Shown here one piece after another: positions 1 through 8,278 of a stretch of 64,000 nt of DNA. The notes beneath the pieces are model-generated. The model saw nothing but the letters and a program-made list of their open reading frames with translations, did not search any database and had not been told where the DNA came from. Source of the DNA: Fibrobacter succinogenes (GTDB lineage: Bacteria > Fibrobacterota > Fibrobacteria > Fibrobacterales > Fibrobacteraceae); contig CACWNW010000002.1 in NCBI GenBank assembly GCA_902762305.1, positions 1 to 64,000 on the forward strand. Direction: 5' to 3'. The translations under genes were made by a program, and so were the position numbers. The stretch's first letter is position 1. Every line of letters starts with the position of its first letter.

Positions 1-513
<513 letters not shown>

Positions 514-568
514 TTAAATTCTTTTTTTTACATACATGCATAAAATCACACGGGCGAAGCCCCTGCGA

Positions 569-1060
569 TTAGACCATCGCGGCGACGAAATCGGCTTCGC
601 ACATGAGCTTTTCGCCAGAAAACGCCTTGCCGGAATATTTGAAGATTCCGTGGCGCACGGAGATGAGCTTCACTTCGAGGCGCAGGTCCATGCCGGGGAG
701 CACGGGGTTCCTGAAACGGCAGTTTTCGATGCCCATGAACGCCGGGCGCTTGCCCACCACTTCGGCCTCGCGGGCAATCATCGTGAGGAGAGTCGCCGCC
801 TGGGCCATGGATTCCACCTGGAGCACGCCGGGCATTACCGGATTGCCGGGGAAATGGCCCTGGAAGAACTTCTCTTCGCCGGTCACGTGGTAGAGGCCCA
901 CCAGAGACGGGAGAACTTCCTTGCCGTCGCCCAGTTCGAGGCTCAGGACTTCGTCGACAAAGGCAAACGGGGCCTTCTGCGGGAGCAGGCCATGAACCAC
1001 ATCGGCTTCGTAAACGACACCAGCTTTTTCAGATTTCTTGAGGGTTTCCAGTAGAGACAT
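569..1060 (-). CDS. fabZ: 3-hydroxyacyl-ACP dehydratase FabZ
   Basis: Dehydrates (3R)-hydroxyacyl-ACP to trans-2-enoyl-ACP in fatty acid synthesis. The 163-residue protein has the single hot-dog fold length of FabZ. The signature GHFPGNPVMPG is present, with catalytic His69, and Glu83 lies in QVESMAQ. It is the last lipid gene of an lpxD-lpxC-fabZ run, and its first 32 bases overlap the end of lpxC in another frame, so translation is probably coupled. In many Bacteroidetes and Chlorobi LpxC and FabZ are fused into one protein; here they are separate but overlapping. Confidence 0.93.
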   Translation of the reverse strand: MSLLETLKKSEKAGVVYEADVVHGLLPQKAPFAFVDEVLSLELGDGKEVLPSLVGLYHVTGEEKFFQGHFPGNPVMPGVLQVESMAQAATLLTMIAREAEVVGKRPAFMGIENCRFRNPVLPGMDLRLEVKLISVRHGIFKYSGKAFSGEKLMCEADFVAAMV

Positions 1061-1871
1061 AAGGCAGGAGTTTCTCCATGATTTTATGGTGAATGGTATG
1101 GCCGCCGTTCAGCACCTGAATGCGTAACTTTGGCAAGGCAGGACATGCGAAGGCGATATCGCCCAACAAGTCTAGAATTTTATGGCGGGCAGGTTCCTCG
1201 TCCATGCGGTAAACAACCCGCGATTGGGTGCCGAGCAGCATTCCGCAGCTCTCGTCGACCCCGCCCAGCAGTCCAGAAGCACGCGCGGCCTCGTAATCGT
1301 CCTTAAATATGAACGTACGCGCCGAAAACGCGCTGTAGAGGTCCTCGGCAGAATACACTGAAAGGCTAGCCGCCGAAGAGAATCCGTCGGGCCTGGTAAT
1401 CTCGTATTCCACCTCGAAGGTATCCGAAGGCGAAACCTTCACGTAGCCGCGCGGAAGTTCCCACGAATGCTCCAGGGACGCATCGTAGAAGCGGAGCGCC
1501 TGCGGGACTCCGGCAATGCGGCGCAACGCATGGAAGAACGGCAACGCGCTCCCGTCCATCATAGGGATTTCCGTAGCATGCACGTCGAACCGAAGTTCGG
1601 GCCACGCGAGGAACACGGGGGCAAGATGCTCAGGAGAATGCAGGGAAAGCCGGCGGTCGAGGCCCTGCTTCGAGTAAATGGAGGTACGCGCCACGCTGTA
1701 TTCCAGTTCGCCGTAGCAATGCAGGGCGTCGGTGGAATAGAAGCGCTCGCCGGCGACATTCCAGCAGATGCGCGGCGCCCTGTTCGGGTCGCGCTCCAGC
1801 AGGTCTACCCGCACCGTGGCACTTTTAGACGAGAGCGATGGTGATGAAAACTCGATGGACTTGAGAGGCAT
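1029..1871 (-). CDS. lpxC: UDP-3-O-acyl-N-acetylglucosamine deacetylase LpxC
   Basis: Zinc deacetylase that catalyses the committed step of lipid A synthesis. The first third is divergent, but the catalytic parts are clear: SPEHLAP with Glu81/His82, EIPMMDGSA around residue 101, RHKILDLLGD with His230 and Asp234, and GGHTIHHK with His258. These supply the expected zinc ligands and catalytic residues. At 280 residues it is slightly shorter than the usual roughly 300. The start follows GGGGGAG and lies one base after the lpxD stop, so the two are co-transcribed; fabZ starts inside its end. Confidence 0.9.
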   Translation of the reverse strand: MPLKSIEFSSPSLSSKSATVRVDLLERDPNRAPRICWNVAGERFYSTDALHCYGELEYSVARTSIYSKQGLDRRLSLHSPEHLAPVFLAWPELRFDVHATEIPMMDGSALPFFHALRRIAGVPQALRFYDASLEHSWELPRGYVKVSPSDTFEVEYEITRPDGFSSAASLSVYSAEDLYSAFSARTFIFKDDYEAARASGLLGGVDESCGMLLGTQSRVVYRMDEEPARHKILDLLGDIAFACPALPKLRIQVLNGGHTIHHKIMEKLLPYVSTGNPQEI

Positions 1872-1872
1872 G

Positions 1873-2880
1873 CTACTTCTCCCCCATCTGGCGGAGCCTT
1901 ACCATGGAACGACGCCAGCGGGAAATTTCTTCGGCAGGGAATCCGGAAACGGTGCGGCCCGCAGGGACACTCTTGGTCACCCCCGCCTTCGCGGCAATGC
2001 GGGCGCCCTTCCCGATGGTGAGGTGCCCGGCCGCCTTCGCGCCGCCGGCGAACTCCACATCGTCTTCCACAATCACGGAACCCGCGACGGCGGATTGCGA
2101 CGCCATGTAGATGTTGTTCCCGAGGCGGCAGTTATGGGCTATCTGCACAAACGAATCGAAATGACAATGGTCGCCTATCGTGGTGGGCGTAATGAAGCCG
2201 GCGGCCACAACGGCGTTCGCCCCGAAGCTGCAATCGCGCCCGATGCGCACACCCGCGGGGTGCGGGACAGGCCGGCGCACGCCCCCGTATTCATAGAAGC
2301 CGAACCCGCGGGAACCAATTACCGCGCCCGCCTGGAACACGCAGCCCTCGCCCACGACCACATTCGGGTAGACAGTCACGTTGGCCTCGAGCACGCAGCC
2401 AGCGCCGAGCGTAGCCCCGCGCATAATCACGCATCCCGGGCCCACGACGGCGTTCTCGCCCACGGAACCTTCGACTACGGCGCTCGCATGCACGCGGGCG
2501 GACTGAGCGACAAACGGCGCGCCCGCAGGTTCAACCGCGAATTTTTCGAGGAAGCAGACCATCGCGTGGTAAGGGTGTTCAACTGGGACCAGGCAGCGCA
2601 CTCCGGGAACATTTCCCGAACAGGTGGCCCCCAAGCCGCGCGGGACAAACAGGAGCCCCGCATGAATCTTGCCCAGGAGCGAACTTGCGAACCCGTTCGC
2701 GTTCGTCTCGTTCTTGACGGTATCGCCCACCCAGAAACTGGCATCGGCCGGGCCCGCCAGGTCGACCGAGGCAAACCCTTCAATTTCAAAATCGGGAACA
2801 GCGTCCAGCGCCGTATCGCCCGCCACAAAGCCCTCGGACTTAAGCCAGTCCAGCACGACAGAAAACTTAACAGGACGCAC
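1873..2880 (-). CDS. lpxD: UDP-3-O-acylglucosamine N-acyltransferase LpxD
   Basis: Adds the second acyl chain to UDP-acylglucosamine in lipid A synthesis. The 335-residue protein has an N-terminal uridine-binding domain (about 1-100) and a long left-handed beta-helix of hexapeptide repeats (about 105-290). The catalytic-type His lies in VQIAHN. The start is GTG directly after the TAG of the upstream lipid kinase gene, with no gap, which indicates translational coupling. The C-terminal tail is short. Confidence 0.92.
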   Translation of the reverse strand: MRPVKFSVVLDWLKSEGFVAGDTALDAVPDFEIEGFASVDLAGPADASFWVGDTVKNETNANGFASSLLGKIHAGLLFVPRGLGATCSGNVPGVRCLVPVEHPYHAMVCFLEKFAVEPAGAPFVAQSARVHASAVVEGSVGENAVVGPGCVIMRGATLGAGCVLEANVTVYPNVVVGEGCVFQAGAVIGSRGFGFYEYGGVRRPVPHPAGVRIGRDCSFGANAVVAAGFITPTTIGDHCHFDSFVQIAHNCRLGNNIYMASQSAVAGSVIVEDDVEFAGGAKAAGHLTIGKGARIAAKAGVTKSVPAGRTVSGFPAEEISRWRRSMVRLRQMGEK

Positions 2881-3846
2881 CTAGTCCCCCAACCGAAGCA
2901 TCTGGACCTGGCTTGCAAACTCTATCGACACGGTATCGCCGAGCTTGCCGCTCATGTCCTCGCCGTCGAGCTGCAGGAATTCATCCGGCACAAACTTGAA
3001 CTCGAGCGAACGAACCTTCGTGGACTTGCGCAAATACTTCTTGTACAGGTGCCCTACGACAGGGATGTTCCCAATCGCAATGGCCAACAGGAACGCGACC
3101 ATGTTCGGGACATCGACCACTTCCAGAAGCCCGTCCGCCATGTCGGACCTGAAAAACGGGTTCGCGCCACTCGCGAAGCTCGGTATGTTCCCGACGATCA
3201 CCGTGCGGTGCCCCTTGAGGTCGACGGCCTTCTTCTCGCCGTCCTTGTCCACATAGCGCAAGGTCCCGCCCTTCAGGCAGTAATTCCTGTCGGCAAAGAA
3301 CCGGCGCACGTAATGCAGCTTGTTCACGATTACCGAGTTCGAAGAAATCATGCCGGTAGCCCGGTCATGGTTAAAATCGTGCGCAATCCGCGCATCGATA
3401 CCGCCCGAAAAATAGTTCGCAAGCGCATACTTGCCGTTCACCTTCCAGATATCGAAGGGAACCGCATCTGCGCGCAAGAGGCGGCGCACCAGGAACAGCA
3501 AGCCCTGGTCTGCGTAAGCCTTGTAAAGGTTCAATACGCGGGCAAGGTCGTTGCCCGTACCGAGCGGGATGAGCCCGATTTTCACCTTGTTAGAAAAGTC
3601 GGAAGAAAGCATCGTCGAAAGCACGGCGGACACGGTCCCGTCACCGCCAACCGCAATCAGCGTCTCGGTGCACGAAAGCGCCTCGAGAATTTGCCCCTTC
3701 ATGTCTTCGTAGCGGGTAAATTCCACCTTCCATTCGTCGGCAGCGAAATCCATGGACTCCATGATTTCGGGCAGGAACTCCTTTATGAGCTTTCCCTTTC
3801 CGCCACCGCTAATCGGGTTTATCAAGAAATAAAACTTGAGCGCCAC
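2881..3846 (-). CDS. Diacylglycerol kinase-like lipid kinase
   Basis: Member of the DAGK catalytic-domain family (YegS, DgkB and eukaryotic DAG kinases), which phosphorylates a membrane lipid with ATP. Visible motifs are NPISGGGKG at residues 10-18, the nucleotide-binding GGDGT at 67-71 and LGTGNDLAR near residue 100. The accessory domain fills the rest of the 321 residues. It starts with GTG one base after the upstream hexapeptide-protein stop and runs directly into lpxD. The context suggests a role in recycling or making envelope lipids. The substrate (diacylglycerol, sphingoid base or other) cannot be told from the sequence. Confidence 0.82.
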   Translation of the reverse strand: MALKFYFLINPISGGGKGKLIKEFLPEIMESMDFAADEWKVEFTRYEDMKGQILEALSCTETLIAVGGDGTVSAVLSTMLSSDFSNKVKIGLIPLGTGNDLARVLNLYKAYADQGLLFLVRRLLRADAVPFDIWKVNGKYALANYFSGGIDARIAHDFNHDRATGMISSNSVIVNKLHYVRRFFADRNYCLKGGTLRYVDKDGEKKAVDLKGHRTVIVGNIPSFASGANPFFRSDMADGLLEVVDVPNMVAFLLAIAIGNIPVVGHLYKKYLRKSTKVRSLEFKFVPDEFLQLDGEDMSGKLGDTVSIEFASQVQMLRLGD

Positions 3847-3847
3847 G

Positions 3848-4360
3848 CTATGCCCCCAGGAGCTTGTCCTTTATTTCGACATAACGTTCCACGCCACCGC
3901 GGACACCCTCGATTTCTTCAGTAGTCAATTCGCGCACCACATGCGCGGGGGCACCCAGCACAAGCGAATTTTCCGGGAATTCCTTCCCTTGCGTCACGAT
4001 GGCGCCAGCACCCACGATGCAGTTCTTCTTGATATGCGCGCCGTCCATGACAATCGCACCCATCCCCACCATCACGTTGTCGTCGATGGTGCAGGCATGG
4101 AGCACGGCATTGTGCCCGACAGTCACCTCGTTTCCGATAACCGTCGGAACATCCGTCGAAACATGCACGGTCACGTTATCCTGTATGTTGGTACGGCGTC
4201 CGATACGGATCGGGGCCAAGTCGCCACGCAGCACGGCATTATAGAACACGGAGGAATCGTCCCCCACCTCAACGTCGCCAACAAGAATCGCGCCGTCGGC
4301 CACGAGAACGCGGCTTCCCAAGCGGGGAGTCTTCCCATCGAGTGCAATTAGTTTCGACAT
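3848..4360 (-). CDS. Gamma-carbonic anhydrase-like hexapeptide protein
   Basis: 170-residue left-handed beta-helix protein of the YrdA/PaaY/gamma-carbonic anhydrase group. Hexapeptide repeats run through most of the chain. The metal-binding histidines of the family appear in DNVTVHV and GHNAVLHAC. Close relatives bind zinc and are often annotated as carbonic anhydrase or acyltransferase homologues, mostly without proof. A TAAATTAG box at 4365-4372 lies four bases before the ATG, overlapping an AGGGG sequence that may serve as ribosome site. It heads the lipid kinase-lpxD-lpxC-fabZ run. Confidence 0.82.
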   Translation of the reverse strand: MSKLIALDGKTPRLGSRVLVADGAILVGDVEVGDDSSVFYNAVLRGDLAPIRIGRRTNIQDNVTVHVSTDVPTVIGNEVTVGHNAVLHACTIDDNVMVGMGAIVMDGAHIKKNCIVGAGAIVTQGKEFPENSLVLGAPAHVVRELTTEEIEGVRGGVERYVEIKDKLLGA

Positions 4361-4364
4361 GCCC

Positions 4365-4372
4365 CTAATTTA
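4365..4372 (-). promoter_or_regulatory. TAnnTTTG-like box before the hexapeptide gene
   Basis: TAAATTAG followed by GGGC and the ATG. The four-base distance implies a very short leader. The box resembles the -7 element of Bacteroidetes-type promoters. Confidence 0.4.
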
Positions 4373-4398
4373 CATTTTTTTTCGCCGCCAGGCCAATT

Positions 4399-4971
4399 TT
4401 ACTTGGCCGACGCTTCGCCCTGGGCTTCTGGCTGGGCTTCCGGCTTGCTTTCGGGCACATCAAACGCGGCAATCTTCTTCCATTCCGCAGCATCGGACGG
4501 ACGAAGCAGGAAGGCACCGGCATAATTCTTCAGCGTAGAAACGGCCTTCGCGGTATCGCCATCTTCGATCAGGATTTTCGCATCTTCGAGGATATCCTTC
4601 TGGGCGTTGCGCATGTCGGCAATTTGACCCTGGCGGTTCTGGCGGAGCACTTCCATGGAATCGCTCACGAACCCGAGATCCCACGTGCTATCGTAGCAAG
4701 CTTCAACCTCGACGTACTTCGCAGGTTCCGTGGCTGCGGCCATGTAGAGGGCGTCGCACTTAGCGAACGTCTCGGCGCTGCTGTTCTTCGCGTACTGGTA
4801 GTACTGGTACCCGCCGATGATGAGGCCGATGATGACCAGGAGGAACACGCCGTCCTGCCAGCCCATGACGGGGCCCGTGGACATTTTCGGGCGACCGTTG
4901 ATGGTCTCTCCCGCTTCGAGTTTTTCTTCAGCCTCGTCAAAGGGGCTCTTTCCGTTCAAGAAACTAACCAT
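4399..4971 (-). CDS. Hypothetical single-pass membrane protein
   Basis: No family recognised. The 190-residue protein has a charged N-terminus, one membrane helix at about residues 40-58 (VFLLVIIGLIIGGYQYY), a helical domain of about 110 residues rich in Glu/Asp/Ala, and a low-complexity Pro/Glu/Ala tail. The topology suggests that most of it is outside the inner membrane. The start chosen follows AGGGAAG; an in-frame extension to 5013 would overlap sufE and is less likely. It lies 7 bases after sufE in the same direction. Confidence 0.7.
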   Translation of the reverse strand: MVSFLNGKSPFDEAEEKLEAGETINGRPKMSTGPVMGWQDGVFLLVIIGLIIGGYQYYQYAKNSSAETFAKCDALYMAAATEPAKYVEVEACYDSTWDLGFVSDSMEVLRQNRQGQIADMRNAQKDILEDAKILIEDGDTAKAVSTLKNYAGAFLLRPSDAAEWKKIAAFDVPESKPEAQPEAQGEASAK

Positions 4972-4978
4972 ATCTTCC

Positions 4979-5425
4979 CTACTTTTTTGAAATCGCGTCG
5001 TAGACGCGTGCATATAAATAAATCTGTTTCACAAGGCTCGCGAACCCGTTCGAACGCGTCGGGGAAAGCCCGACATTCAGGCCGATATCCTGAAAGAACA
5101 CCGGATCGAGCGAAAGGATTTCGCGGGGCGGCAAGTCGTTGTAGACCTTCAGGGCGAGCGCACCGAGCCCGCGGCTGATGAGCGGGTTCGTCGTTCCGCC
5201 TTCCACATCCATTTCGAAATGAAGAACGCAGTTGTCAAATTTTGGCACAAGATACATCGTCGAGGCGCAGCCCTGGATAATGAATTTTGCATCCTTGAGC
5301 GAGGCGTCCATTCCCTTGTGCGCACGTGCGAGATCGAGCAGGAACTTCCACTTGTCATCGGGATCGGCAAACGATGCAAACTTTGCGCGAACTTCTTCTG
5401 TCCTTTCTGTTATCGAGTCTGCCAT
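4979..5425 (-). CDS. sufE: SufE-like cysteine desulfuration protein
   Basis: Accepts persulfide sulfur from a SufS-type cysteine desulfurase for Fe-S cluster assembly. The 148-residue length fits the family. The acceptor cysteine is in IIQGCAS (Cys53), followed by the family segments NPLISRGLGALAL and GLSPTRSNG. No sufS or sufBCD lies nearby, so the partner must be encoded elsewhere. It lies directly after the flavoprotein gene and just before the small membrane-protein gene. Confidence 0.9.
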   Translation of the reverse strand: MADSITERTEEVRAKFASFADPDDKWKFLLDLARAHKGMDASLKDAKFIIQGCASTMYLVPKFDNCVLHFEMDVEGGTTNPLISRGLGALALKVYNDLPPREILSLDPVFFQDIGLNVGLSPTRSNGFASLVKQIYLYARVYDAISKK

Positions 5426-5431
5426 GATTCC

Positions 5432-6634
5432 CTACTTTAAAAATGAACGCATTTTCCAGATGAGCGACGGGCATGCCCAGAGCACCGTGAAGAATATGCG
5501 GAACAAGGTTTGCTTTTCGCGCGGGAGCTTCGAAAGGCTCTTCGCTGCGCGGTCGAACTGCGAATCCTTGATGGCGTTGAAGCCGGGCTTCGCACGGGCA
5601 ATCTGCAGGTGGGCATCGCCGAGGACGTCCATCCAGCGGCCGAGAGTACCTTGTTCGACCTTCTGGCGGGCATCGGGCGTTCCGGCTGCAAGCCAGTCCA
5701 CAACAGCTTCCGCGACAATTTTTCCACAGAGCATCGATTCCACAATGCCCGAACGGCTGATGGGGTTCACGCAGCTTGCAGCATCGCCGGCCTTAAAAAG
5801 GCCACAGCGGGCCAAGGGACGCTGCGATTGTCCGCAGGCGATCATGCCGCCGTAGATGGCCTTGACCTTCGCCTGCGGGTAGCGTTCCGCGATAAACGAC
5901 TTCAGTTTTTCGCGCAGCGACGTACCGGGCAGAGCGCTCTTCCCGAGCACGAAACCGATGTTCACTTCGACGCCATCGCGCGGGAAAATCCAGCCGTAAC
6001 CGTCCTGGAATTCGCTCCCGAAAAAGAGTTCAATATGTTCCGCGCTGTGCTCGATACCTTCGGCGACAGCAAACACTGCCGGTTCCAAATCAGTATCGCC
6101 AGATTCAATCCCATCGAGGCATTCAATACCGCGGGTAAGGCGCGCACCCGGGCCAGTCGCATCGACGACTGCCTTAGCCTTTACAGTTTCCGTAACGGAA
6201 CTGGGGCCCTTCACGCAGACATTCCACGTGCCGTCCTCATTGCGGGACAGCGACTTCACGAGCGCGTCGAAACGGCATTCCACACCCGCCTCGGCACAGC
6301 CATCGGCAAGCGCATGGTGGAATCCGGAACGGTCCAGGATAAGCCCGCAGTTCTTGCTGTAGAACTCGGCCCTGTAACGGCTCGGCGAAGTAAAGTAAAT
6401 TCCAGAAATTCGACCTCGTACCCAGGACCGGTCAACGGGCCACAACTTGCTCAGACGGTTCTCGGACACAGCCTCGGCGCAGAAGATGGGTTCTTTCCAG
6501 GGAGCCTTCTTGTCGAGCAGCAAAACCCGTCTGGCACCGCCCGTCTGTCTGGCAAACGTACAGGCGGCCATAAGGCCTGCAGGACCGGCCCCGCAGACGA
6601 CCAAATCGTACGATTGAAACTTAAAAAGGGACAT
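5432..6634 (-). CDS. Geranylgeranyl reductase-family FAD oxidoreductase
   Basis: 400-residue flavoprotein with the Rossmann signature VVCGAGPAGLMAA at residues 12-24, an RSGFHHAL segment and the PISRSGI region that contacts FAD. These fit the geranylgeranyl/digeranylgeranyl reductase family, which reduces isoprenoid double bonds of lipids, quinones or chlorophyll precursors. The substrate is unknown. A UbiA-type prenyltransferase with archaeal-like motifs lies at 32527-33471, so an isoprenoid lipid or quinone role is plausible. The gene starts eight bases after a TAATTTTG box and has no ribosome site. Confidence 0.8.
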   Translation of the reverse strand: MSLFKFQSYDLVVCGAGPAGLMAACTFARQTGGARRVLLLDKKAPWKEPIFCAEAVSENRLSKLWPVDRSWVRGRISGIYFTSPSRYRAEFYSKNCGLILDRSGFHHALADGCAEAGVECRFDALVKSLSRNEDGTWNVCVKGPSSVTETVKAKAVVDATGPGARLTRGIECLDGIESGDTDLEPAVFAVAEGIEHSAEHIELFFGSEFQDGYGWIFPRDGVEVNIGFVLGKSALPGTSLREKLKSFIAERYPQAKVKAIYGGMIACGQSQRPLARCGLFKAGDAASCVNPISRSGIVESMLCGKIVAEAVVDWLAAGTPDARQKVEQGTLGRWMDVLGDAHLQIARAKPGFNAIKDSQFDRAAKSLSKLPREKQTLFRIFFTVLWACPSLIWKMRSFLK

Positions 6635-6642
6635 TGTAAGCG

Positions 6643-6650
6643 CAAAATTA
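6643..6650 (-). promoter_or_regulatory. TAnnTTTG box before the flavoprotein gene
   Basis: TAATTTTG eight bases before the ATG, with no Shine-Dalgarno sequence between. It probably marks the transcription start of the flavoprotein-sufE run. Confidence 0.45.
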
Positions 6651-6763
6651 GTTTTTTACGCAAAAAATAATGGAGTTTTTTTAAATAAGTGATTGTTTTT
6701 CCATTTTTTTAGTTATTTTAAGGCTATCCGTTATTTGGTTTTCCATAAAAGGAACAGTTTACT

Positions 6764-8191
6764 ATGAATATGAAGAAGATTTCGAAGTTCGGTGTATGCC
6801 TAATCGGTGCGCTGACAATTGGCGGTTTTGCCCAGGACTATTCAGGCAAGGATCTTAACACGTCCTTCCGTGACAAGCGTATCGACGGATATGACTTCTC
6901 GGACGCCAAGGCCAAGAAGGGCGTCACCGACTTCCAGCGCAGCGCTGGCGAAAAGCCGAGCTTCCAGGGTGCCAAACTTGAAGGCGTGTCCTTCCAGAAC
7001 GCCGTTATTAGCGAAGCCAACTTCAAGGAAGCAGACCTCAGGAAGGTCACCATCAGCGGCGCCGACATCCGTAACTCGAACTTCAAGGGCGCCAACATGG
7101 AAGAGGCCAACCTCTACCGTGCAACGCTCCTCGGCAGCCAGTTCCCGAACGTGAACTTCAAGAACGCACGCCTCGACGCCATGAAGGTTTCGGACCAGAC
7201 TGACTTCAGCAAGAGCGACTTCACGCAGGCTTCCATGATGGACGTCGACCTTACCGGCGCCGACCTCTCCAAGTCGAACCTCACGAACGCGAACCTTTCC
7301 CGTTCCTTGATGGCTGACGCGAACCTCAAGAAGGCCACCATCGTGAAGACCGACTTTACCGCATGTAACCTCATCGCGGCAAACTTCAAGAGCGTTGACC
7401 TCATCAACGTGAACTTCGCCAAAGCGGGTCTTTCCCAGGCCAACTTCAGCGGTGCAGAATTCCAGAACGTGAACCTGCAGGAAGCTGACCTTTCCCTGAC
7501 CGAGTTCGACGACGTCGACCTCTCCAAGACCCAGCTCCAGAAGGCCAAGTTCGCCCAGTCCACCCTGAGCAGCATGAAATTCGCTGGCCAGGATCTCACC
7601 GGCGTGGTCTTCGACAAGGGCGTCGTGAAGAAGTCCAACTTCGACAAGGCGAAGCTCACCAAGACTTCCTTCTTCGATACCGAAGTCAGCAAGTGTGAAT
7701 TCCGCGGCACCGACCTTACCAAGGCAGTGTTCGACGGCGCATACATCAAGAAGAACATCTTCGACGGTGCCGACATGGACAAGGCCAACCTCGCCAACTC
7801 CACCATCGAACAGACCGACTTTATCGGTACCCAGCTGAACGGCGCAAGCTTCGCCGGTGCCAAGCTCGTCAAGGTCCGTTTCACCAACGCCAAGATGAAG
7901 AACGTCAAGATTGACGCCGACACCAAGATGGAGAACGTCGACTTCTCCGGCGCCGACCTGAGCGACGCGAAAATCGAAAAGTGCACGGTGAAGAAGGTCG
8001 TCTACGACAGCCGCACCAAGTTCCCCGCAGGCTTCGATCCGCGCCAGTACGGCTTCACCAAGCCGGGCGAGAAGGCAGCCGAAATCGTCGTCCAGAGCAA
8101 CAACAAGAGGGAATCCTCCGTGGCTGACGACGCTATGCCGAAGAAGAAAAAGAAAAAGAAGAAAAAGCACGTCGATGATGACGATGAGTAG
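6764..8191 (+). CDS. Exported pentapeptide-repeat protein with poly-lysine tail
   Basis: 475 residues. A signal peptide (about 1-23, ending GGFAQ) is followed by an almost unbroken series of pentapeptide repeats of the A(D/N)LxX type from about residue 65 to 415, expected to form a right-handed four-sided beta-helix. The tail has a run of nine lysines followed by HVDDDDE. The ribosome site AAAGGAA precedes the ATG. The gene stands alone between divergent neighbours and ends in a strong terminator. The function is unknown: exported pentapeptide proteins are often structural, and the fluoroquinolone-protection type is cytosolic and much shorter. Confidence 0.85.
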   Translation: MNMKKISKFGVCLIGALTIGGFAQDYSGKDLNTSFRDKRIDGYDFSDAKAKKGVTDFQRSAGEKPSFQGAKLEGVSFQNAVISEANFKEADLRKVTISGADIRNSNFKGANMEEANLYRATLLGSQFPNVNFKNARLDAMKVSDQTDFSKSDFTQASMMDVDLTGADLSKSNLTNANLSRSLMADANLKKATIVKTDFTACNLIAANFKSVDLINVNFAKAGLSQANFSGAEFQNVNLQEADLSLTEFDDVDLSKTQLQKAKFAQSTLSSMKFAGQDLTGVVFDKGVVKKSNFDKAKLTKTSFFDTEVSKCEFRGTDLTKAVFDGAYIKKNIFDGADMDKANLANSTIEQTDFIGTQLNGASFAGAKLVKVRFTNAKMKNVKIDADTKMENVDFSGADLSDAKIEKCTVKKVVYDSRTKFPAGFDPRQYGFTKPGEKAAEIVVQSNNKRESSVADDAMPKKKKKKKKKHVDDDDE

Positions 8192-8216
8192 TCGGAACCT
8201 CTAACGGAATTAAATC

Positions 8217-8248
8217 GCCCCGCATTTTTGCGGGGCTTTTCGTTTTTT
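8217..8248 (+). terminator. Rho-independent terminator of the pentapeptide gene
   Basis: Stem GCCCCGC/GCGGGGC with loop ATTTTT, followed by TTTTCGTTTTTT. Confidence 0.85.
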
Positions 8249-8278
8249 GCCGGGTAACCTTTTGCGTTTTCGGCAGGA

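Noticed and set aside
1768-3924. Long open frame on the plus strand opposite lpxD and the lipid kinase
   Set aside because: It mirrors codon bias of the real minus-strand genes; its protein shows no family motifs and is Arg/His-rich.
6842-8170. Minus-strand open frame opposite the pentapeptide gene
   Set aside because: Periodic only because the opposite strand is periodic; no signal, no ribosome site.
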